Assembly (NCBI GenBank): GCA_032718475.1
Contig: JAUCBJ010005176.1
Coordinates: 1 to 47,554, forward strand
Source of the DNA: Nemertoderma westbladi
Taxonomy: Eukaryota > Xenacoelomorpha > Nemertodermatida > Nemertodermatidae
Direction of reading: 5' to 3'
DNA: 47,554 bases
The notes beneath the pieces were generated by a model. It did no database searches. It was given only the letters and a program-made list of their open reading frames with translations, and was not told where the DNA came from. Below, one piece after another: positions 42,426 through 47,554 of this stretch (its first letter is position 1; every line of letters starts with the position of its first letter). A program made the position numbers and the translations under genes.

Positions 42426-43697
42426 TTACCGAGTCATCGCCCCGACGTCGGCCCACTCCTCGAAGATCCTAAACTTCTCTTCGTCGTCCATCCAGTCGCA
42501 CTGGCATCCGTAATGTCCCCGAAAGTTACACTTCGAACATCGGTTATGCAACCGTGGACACGCCCCCATCCTTTGGCTCGACTCGCGGCAATAGAGACAA
42601 CTAGTCCCTTTCTGGAACCGGTACAAACAGCTCCTTTCCTGATGGGTCTGTCTCCCACAGTAGTCACAGCCGAGCACCAATGTCTCCCGCCCCACGTCGT
42701 CTTTCGTCCCAAGCAATCTCCGCGGTCTGTGGAGTCGCTGGTAAGCAAACTTCCGGACGTTAGTGTCCCTATCTACGTCGATCTCCTCGCCCCTCTCGGG
42801 CATCGTCTCCCCGAATACTACCCGTGGTGCCGTCCCCGGTTGCTCGCCCAACCTGATGGTGCTCCCCGCGAAATCCATTACCGGGTCCTCGTGCACCCAG
42901 GCCCGCTTGCCGGGTCTATCCCAGAAGGCCCTCGCCCCACTGGCCGTCACCACCCTCCCACCAACCCAGTCTGTGTCCAAGTGGCCGATCCTCTCGATGG
43001 GCGGCATCTCTCCGAACTCGTCATCATCCTCGTCCTCCTCTGGGAGTGGCTCCAGTCCCGGTATCCCAGTGGACCCACTATGTCCCTTCCCGCCTTGGCT
43101 CTCGCCCGTAGCTCTCCATCCCTCTAGCTCCCCTAGCCTCCTTAGCGGCTGGTCGCCCTCGGCGCCCGCTGGTATGGGCGTCGCTTGCAATCCCGACGTC
43201 GACTGTTTCGGTGACCCCACCGTCCATCCCAGTTCTCGCCCTAGAGACTCCCCCGAACTCCCTGATGAAGTCCAACGAAGTTCGTCTAAGCCCGCCTGTT
43301 CCTCGAAGCCGTAGCTCTGTGCCCTAGCTTCCTCCTCCCTTTCCTCTGCTTCTCTCCTCTCCCGTCTAGCGACTTCTTCCAGTCGCTTCGCCTCTTGCCT
43401 ATCCGCCTCTAGCTGCTCCCATCTCTGACACGGCGTATCCACCTCCCTGTCTACCAGATGTCGGCTGTTATAGTACACCGACTCGCCCTTCAGCCCCGGG
43501 TGGTCTACCAGACCCTCGGAAGCCATCTTAAAGGCTCTTCTGTAGCTTAGGGGTGATCCCGATAATAGGAATGCCGTTGGTTCCCTCTCGATAACCACGG
43601 TCATGAATAAGTTAAGCAAACCTATCATTATCCAGTCCTCCTGTAGGATATATCGCTTCTGATATACCTTTATAGCTCCTCTCCGGAATTGATACAC
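42426..43697 (-). CDS. Gag-like polyprotein (locus 2), middle segment with zinc knuckles
   Basis: Open for 423 codons; in frame with the exonuclease-like segment upstream, separated by a TGA at 43704-43706. The first residues continue the exonuclease-like fold: RYILQEDWIMIGLL fits its motif III. A charged coiled-coil-like stretch follows (LEADRQEAKRLEEVARRERR), then a Ser/Gly/Pro-rich acidic linker (PLPEEDEDDDEFGEM). The C-terminal zinc block is CDYCGRQTHQERSC, CLYC...CP and CSKCNFRGHYGCQC; the first and third are canonical CX2CX4HX4C knuckles. The spacing, including CP-X5-C before the last knuckle, mirrors the segment at 12703-11615. Likely RNA binding. Confidence 0.7.
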   Translation of the reverse strand: MYQFRRGAIKVYQKRYILQEDWIMIGLLNLFMTVVIEREPTAFLLSGSPLSYRRAFKMASEGLVDHPGLKGESVYYNSRHLVDREVDTPCQRWEQLEADRQEAKRLEEVARRERREAEEREEEARAQSYGFEEQAGLDELRWTSSGSSGESLGRELGWTVGSPKQSTSGLQATPIPAGAEGDQPLRRLGELEGWRATGESQGGKGHSGSTGIPGLEPLPEEDEDDDEFGEMPPIERIGHLDTDWVGGRVVTASGARAFWDRPGKRAWVHEDPVMDFAGSTIRLGEQPGTAPRVVFGETMPERGEEIDVDRDTNVRKFAYQRLHRPRRLLGTKDDVGRETLVLGCDYCGRQTHQERSCLYRFQKGTSCLYCRESSQRMGACPRLHNRCSKCNFRGHYGCQCDWMDDEEKFRIFEEWADVGAMTR

Positions 43698-43703
43698 CTC
43701 TTG

Positions 43704-44516
43704 TCACCCCGGCCTCGCTCCCCACTTCAGCGAGTTCGCCAAGTCTGCTCCGTACTCCTCTCTGAACTTGCCCCAGTCCATCGGTTTGTGACACACGAGC
43801 CCCATTAACTGGCCCATCGCCACCGCCCCGCAATGTCCTGTGTTCACTACTAGTCCCAATCCGCCCGGCGCTGTCATAGCCATGTAGACCGTCTGCATAT
43901 CCAGAAGGTTGGGGGTGTCCGGACCGATGATTCTCTCCGCGTCGTCGCGAATCGCCGATCCCACTTTCGTCGTCGACTTCTCTCTCACTAGTGCCTGCAC
44001 CGCCTTCGGCAGCCGGTTTAACTTCGGCCCGTCCTTCTTTCCATACGTTCCTAGATCGAATAGGAATATATCCCCATTTGGCGCGGCCAAATGTAGGAGT
44101 ATGGTTCTGGCTGACGCCGCCGATCCTCTCCTCGAACCCTCCTCGTCTTCCACGGTCCCCTCATCGTCCAGGACCATATACCCTTCTCTGCTGACGGACT
44201 CTACGAACCTCTTCCAATCCTTCCTCGGTGGATCCCTTGCGTACTTCGGAATCCCGAACTTCGCTTCGTCTCCTTTTATCACATAGTGGAAATGCTCGAA
44301 GATCGCGTTGTCCAGCGACAGCATCCCGTAGGTCCCGACCAGCCGCTGTTCATGCACCTCCCTGAAATGGTCCTGTAGCGCTCGCGCTGCGTGACCCCTC
44401 TCTAACCGTTCGTAGTATCCCCTCGTTCTCTCTTCCGGATGCCTCTTGGTGAAATCCACCAGTATCTCCTTTCCTCCTAGCTCCGCCTTTCTCTTTCGCA
44501 CAAGTTTGCTTGCCAT
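43704..44516 (-). CDS. Gag-like polyprotein (locus 2), N-terminal segment with RNase D-like exonuclease fold
   Basis: The likely start is the ATG at 44516 (MASKLVRKRK), 45 bp from the primer-site-like motif; the frame is open a little further upstream but without ATG. Residues counted from 44516: MVLDDEG (DxE motif I, D117/E119), then ILLHLAAPNGDIFLFDLG, the strand order of RNase D-type exonucleases. LPKAVQALV and KVGSAIRDD (motif II, near 184-192) follow, then LLDMQTVYM (near 206). A TGA at 43704-43706 falls before motif III, which continues in the next segment. The spacing aligns with 13672-12752 in locus 1. Whether it cuts RNA is unknown. Confidence 0.68.
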   Translation of the reverse strand: MASKLVRKRKAELGGKEILVDFTKRHPEERTRGYYERLERGHAARALQDHFREVHEQRLVGTYGMLSLDNAIFEHFHYVIKGDEAKFGIPKYARDPPRKDWKRFVESVSREGYMVLDDEGTVEDEEGSRRGSAASARTILLHLAAPNGDIFLFDLGTYGKKDGPKLNRLPKAVQALVREKSTTKVGSAIRDDAERIIGPDTPNLLDMQTVYMAMTAPGGLGLVVNTGHCGAVAMGQLMGLVCHKPMDWGKFREEYGADLANSLKWGARPG

Positions 44517-44560
44517 CTCGAACTTTGCCCGATCGCTCACCCGTTGGGTGGTGCCTTACC

Positions 44561-45592
44561 AAGGCGCAATAGGGTGAGTGATAGGTTAAGGTGGTTTATT
44601 TCAGTTCGATGGCCTATCTCCCTCTGGATTACTAAGTTAATTAGCCTATTTATATTGCTTGATTTCTGTAGCTACCAAATTGTACCTAAATTGTAAATTT
44701 TGTCAGTTACTTTTATTATGTTCCAGAATTTTCTTGCTACTGTTACCATAATTTGTCAATTTCTTAGCCCTATTCTATTTTAATATTTTAATTTAATTCA
44801 ATCCTACTATCATGCTACTACTCACTATTGCCTATGGATTATTCTATTTCATAATCCACATTCTGGCCTACTCTGTGGGCTTGTGCAGTACAACAGTATG
44901 CGTCGCGTGGCCTACATGATTTATCCAGCTGTACTCATATGCCCCCCTCTCGCTACTAACTACTAACTAATGTCTATACTATATATATTTCCTTCTACCT
45001 CTTACTCTTACTAGCCGGTACTACGTACCCTCTTACTAACTTCTAACTCTCTCTAACTAACTAACTAACCGGTACTACGTACCCTCTTACTAACTCTAAC
45101 TCCTCTAACTAACTAACTGGTACTACGTACCCTCTTACTAACTCTAACTCCGCCAACCAACTAACTGGTACTACGTACCCTCTTACTAACTCTTACTCAA
45201 GTAACTAACTAACCGGTACTACGTACCCTCTTACTAACTCTTACTCCGCTAACTAACTAACCGGTACTACGTACCCTCTTACTAACCTCTAACTCCACTT
45301 AACTAACTAACGGTACTACGTACCCTCTTACTAACCTCTAACTCCACCCACTAACTAACGGTACTACTTACCCTCGTACTAACTAACTTCTGCCTACTGA
45401 CGGTACTACGTACCCTCTTATTAACTAACTTCTGCCTACTACTGCGTACCTATTATGTACTATTCTAAGACTTTCTCTTCTTATTTTTTTTTTATTTTTA
45501 TTTTTATTGTGTGGGAAGGGCATCTCGCCCTCAATCCCACCCCCCTCAGTCCAAAACTTGGACGACTAAACACCACTAAAATCCACACTAAT
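44561..45592 (-). promoter_or_regulatory. LTR-like promoter region between pol and gag-like frame (locus 2)
   Basis: On the minus strand a purine tract (GACTGAGGGGGGTGGGATTG, about 45532-45551) follows the pol stop. Nine tandem repeats come next (45010-45450), then TATAAATAG at 44652-44644, AATAAA at 44600-44595 and TTGGTAAGGCAC at 44562-44551, which pairs with CGCC(TT) upstream as a hairpin. The order matches U3-R-U5 plus primer site. It shows no similarity by eye to the LTR at 40662-41242, so it is not that element's own LTR pair. Confidence 0.5.
45010..45450. repeat. Nine tandem ~43-58-bp units each holding GGTACTACGTACC
   Basis: Units start at about 45014, 45072, 45119, 45167, 45215, 45263, 45311, 45359 and 45402. 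Each carries the hairpin-forming GGTAC-TAC-GTACC (one variant: GGTACTACTTACC) followed by CTCTTACTAACT and CTAACTAACTAA. They occupy the U3-like part of the region between pol and gag-like frame. Confidence 0.9.
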
Positions 45593-45830
45593 TCAAGGTG
45601 CCCCCTCTAGTAGACAGCATTTCCCTACAGCCCTCCTGTAGGTCTTTCTGTCTTTCGCACCTATCTTTCCACCTATTCGCACTTCTACCGATCGGACTCT
45701 TCCGTCCTCATCGGAGTAAGTGCCCACAACTCTCGCCAACCGCCATTGGTTGTTGATGATGGTATCGTCCGTGACGATCACCAGATCACCCTCCTTTAGC
45801 TCTCTTTCGCTCGTCGGCAGGTCTGGCACT
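45593..45830 (-). pseudogene. pol: BEL/Pao integrase C-terminal domain (locus 2)
   Basis: Minus-strand frame from about 45830: RELKEGDLVIVTDDTI, NNQWRLARVVGTYSDEDGRV and RSVEVRIGG, ending at 45593. This is the SH3-like C-terminal domain seen at the end of BEL/Pao integrases (DUF5641 type). It is joined directly, in a different frame, to the integrase zinc-binding domain: the whole DDE catalytic core, which spans roughly 250 residues in locus 1, is missing. Confidence 0.75.
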
Positions 45831-47215
45831 GCCCCACTACCGCCTTTACCTTCTTTCTCAGTTGTTTGACCCAAAAGGTCCTCCGTATCTCCGTGAGGGT
45901 TCGGTTGGTGCCCCCGTGCAATATCGACTTATGGGAGTCCCATATAATCTGGTGGACTATCGGTGATTCAGTAGGTATGATGATGGGTTTTGGCGGTATT
46001 GCAATACTGTTGTTGTTCAATACCCTCGAGTTCATTACTAGAATCCCCTCATCATTAAGTTGTGGTGACAGTGTGATCAACTCGCTGTCCCGTCGGAGAT
46101 GTTGTTGTTTACCGACGCGTTCCACTTCGTCGCCGTAGTTCTTTCTCTGTTCGTAGCAGATGATTGCTTTGGTCGCTCCCTCCAGATCGATGGTTCTTCC
46201 AACTTTTACGTCTTTGTGGACTCCCTTGAGGAAATCTCCGAAGGCTCTCCAGTACGCCACTAACTTCTTGGTCTTGTACCAACTGGAGCTATAGCTGAGG
46301 AGTTTATCCGTCGGGTTATCACACAGTTCTCCTGGTTTTGGTTGCACGTCCCTTATCTCCCTCACCATTTGGCTGTATATCTCTTCTCCCTCTGAATCTC
46401 CCTCTTCTTCCTCTAACGCTCTTTCTCCTGAGCCTGGGTCCACCTTTCTCATCGGTGGCCAGGCTTCCTTATCGCTCAAAAACTGCGGCCCATGTTGCCA
46501 CAATATCTCCCTTTTCAACAAGGTGTGGCGTGCCACGCCCCTCGATAACAAGTCCGCTGGATTCTCGTCCGTTGGGCAGTAGTGCCACCTCTCTAACTCT
46601 GTAGTCGCCCTTATTTCGTCCACCCTATTTGCGACGAATATAGGGTATCTCGTCCTCTCATTATGTAGCCAACCGAGCACTACCATGGAATCCGTTCAGT
46701 AGTGTGTTTCCACTATGTTGGGAATAGCGTCCACTAAGTAGGCTGTGGCCCTAACTCCTAATCTCGCAGCTGTCAACTCGAGTTTCAGAACTGATGCTGA
46801 GTCTGGTGGCGTCGACTTCGCTTTACTGAATGCGAGTCTGGGCTTGTGAGCCCCCTCTCGTTGTACTAAGTAGAGTGCCGCTCCATATGCCTCTAATGAC
46901 GCATTGGAGAACATATGTAGATCCAGATTCGTCATGTCCCCATCCGGGAAATATACACGCGGCATGCTGTATGTTCCCATCTGCTCTAAACTCTCTGTCC
47001 ACTTGTTCCACTGTTTACTAATCTCTTCCGGGACCTCTGTGTCCCACTCGTCCTTTAATTTGTATACTATCTTGAGTATCTGTTTCCCCGTGACTAGTAA
47101 CCGTGACCCTGCGACATCGAAGGCATGTTCAACCAAGTCCGTGTAACGGAAGAGGATAGCGACAGCCAACGCTTTCCTATGGTACGACGGCGATGAGGAA
47201 CCGTCGACCATACCA
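45796..47215 (-). pseudogene. pol: BEL/Pao RNase H and integrase zinc domain (locus 2)
   Basis: The frame from about 47215 carries TGKQILKIVYKLKDEWD (end of RT connection), HMFSNASLEAYGAAL (RNase H motif 1, Asp changed to Asn), VLKLELTAARLG (Glu) and THY, then a TGA at 46696-46698. TDSMVVLGWLHN follows directly (third acid), then PTDENPADLLSRG. Further on, SILHGGTNRTLTEIRRTFW and QCQTCRRAKE supply the integrase HHCC zinc ligands. The frame stops at 45796. Defects: a mutated RNase H Asp, one nonsense codon, loss of the integrase core, and RT present only in inverted orientation at the right edge. Confidence 0.85.
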
Positions 47216-47554
47216 ATGTATAAGATGATAGTACAGAATATGGGAGCCAAGTCGTCTTCGTTTACAACGACTATGGCCATAAGAGATACGGTAGCAGGGA
47301 AGGAAGATAAGTTCAGCGCCAAAGCCGTCGATATGATTCGACGAGGTTTCTATGTAGACGACGGGATGGAGTCTGGAAATACGGTTAAGGAATTACTGGA
47401 CACGAGGCGCGAGGTTCGCGACATCCTAAAAGGATCCGGGTTCAACCTAACCAAGTTCCAATCCAGCTCGCAAGAGTTCATGAAAGCCATAGAGGATAGG
47501 AGGTCAGAGTCGACCATGGATAATCCCACGACAACCAAGGGACAGGACATGGCG
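47216..47554 (+). pseudogene. pol: BEL/Pao reverse transcriptase fragment, inverted relative to the rest of pol
   Basis: The plus strand reads MGAKSSSFTTTMAIRDTV, MIRRGFYVDDGMESGNTV (catalytic YVDD near 47350-47362) and LKGSGFNLTKFQSSSQEF, running open off the window end. These are the BEL/Pao RT palm and following helix. In the intact order this should lie upstream of RNase H on the same strand, but here the two meet head to head near 47215. That implies an inversion or a misjoined assembly. Confidence 0.82.

Noticed and set aside
41432-43314. Plus-strand open frames of 95-252 codons (e.g. 42369-43127)
   Set aside because: They are shadows of the gag-like frame on the minus strand; proline/serine-rich, low-complexity, no motifs.

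Overview
This window looks like transposon-dominated nuclear DNA from an invertebrate animal. I found no convincing host gene. Almost everything recognisable is a retroelement: several non-LTR (LINE) families of CR1/L2-like and RTE-like type, a tRNA-headed SINE in two copies, and at least three BEL/Pao-type LTR elements. BEL/Pao elements are known only from Metazoa, which is the best clue to the organism. The SINE body recalls, from memory, the octopus OR2/CORE-SINE type and hints at a mollusc or another marine invertebrate, but the species cannot be fixed. Nearly all copies are broken by truncation, stops, frameshifts or nesting.

Layout. 1-602: 3' end of a CR1/L2-like LINE with a TCTA tail. 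601-2066: another LINE whose 5' part is inverted. 2067-3922: AT-rich, no gene. 3923-4161: SINE. 4255-4480: G-tract repeats. 4510-8452 (minus): RTE-like LINE, split by a plus-strand CR1-like LINE at 6503-7741 with a 7-bp target duplication. 9403-9700: four hairpin-bearing repeats. 9902-10395: RNase H scrap of one BEL/Pao element.

11615-20990 (minus): the most interesting block. A 5'-truncated BEL/Pao pol (20990 to 17492) is followed by an LTR-like promoter/polyA region and a very long gag-like frame (15868 to 11615), open except for three in-frame stops. 21153-22295: a LINE scrap and two inverted decamer minisatellites. 24900-29420: a palindrome-like repeat pair around an RTE-like LINE (26027-28470). 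29421-34265: AT-rich with MITE-like inverted repeats and a perfect 193-bp inverted repeat. 34266-37240: a second copy of that LINE fused to another RTE LINE, itself carrying the second SINE. 37241-40076: low-complexity and GC-rich repeat modules.

40077-47554: a third copy of the LINE, cut by an LTR (40662-41242) belonging to a minus-strand LTR element. Upstream of its polypurine tract lie a gag-like frame (44516 to 41949, two in-frame stops), an LTR-like promoter region with nine tandem repeats, and a damaged BEL/Pao pol (RNase H, integrase zinc domain, integrase C-terminus, no integrase core). The reverse transcriptase part is inverted at the right edge.

The two BEL-associated blocks, though very divergent, share one layout on the same strand: pol, then a region with TATAAATA and AATAAA about 50 bp apart and a TTGGTA(A)GGCA motif, then a gag-like frame. 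In both, that frame carries an RNase D-like (DEDD) exonuclease fold followed by a three-part zinc-knuckle block. This conserved, apparently permuted pol-then-gag module is my candidate for something undescribed.
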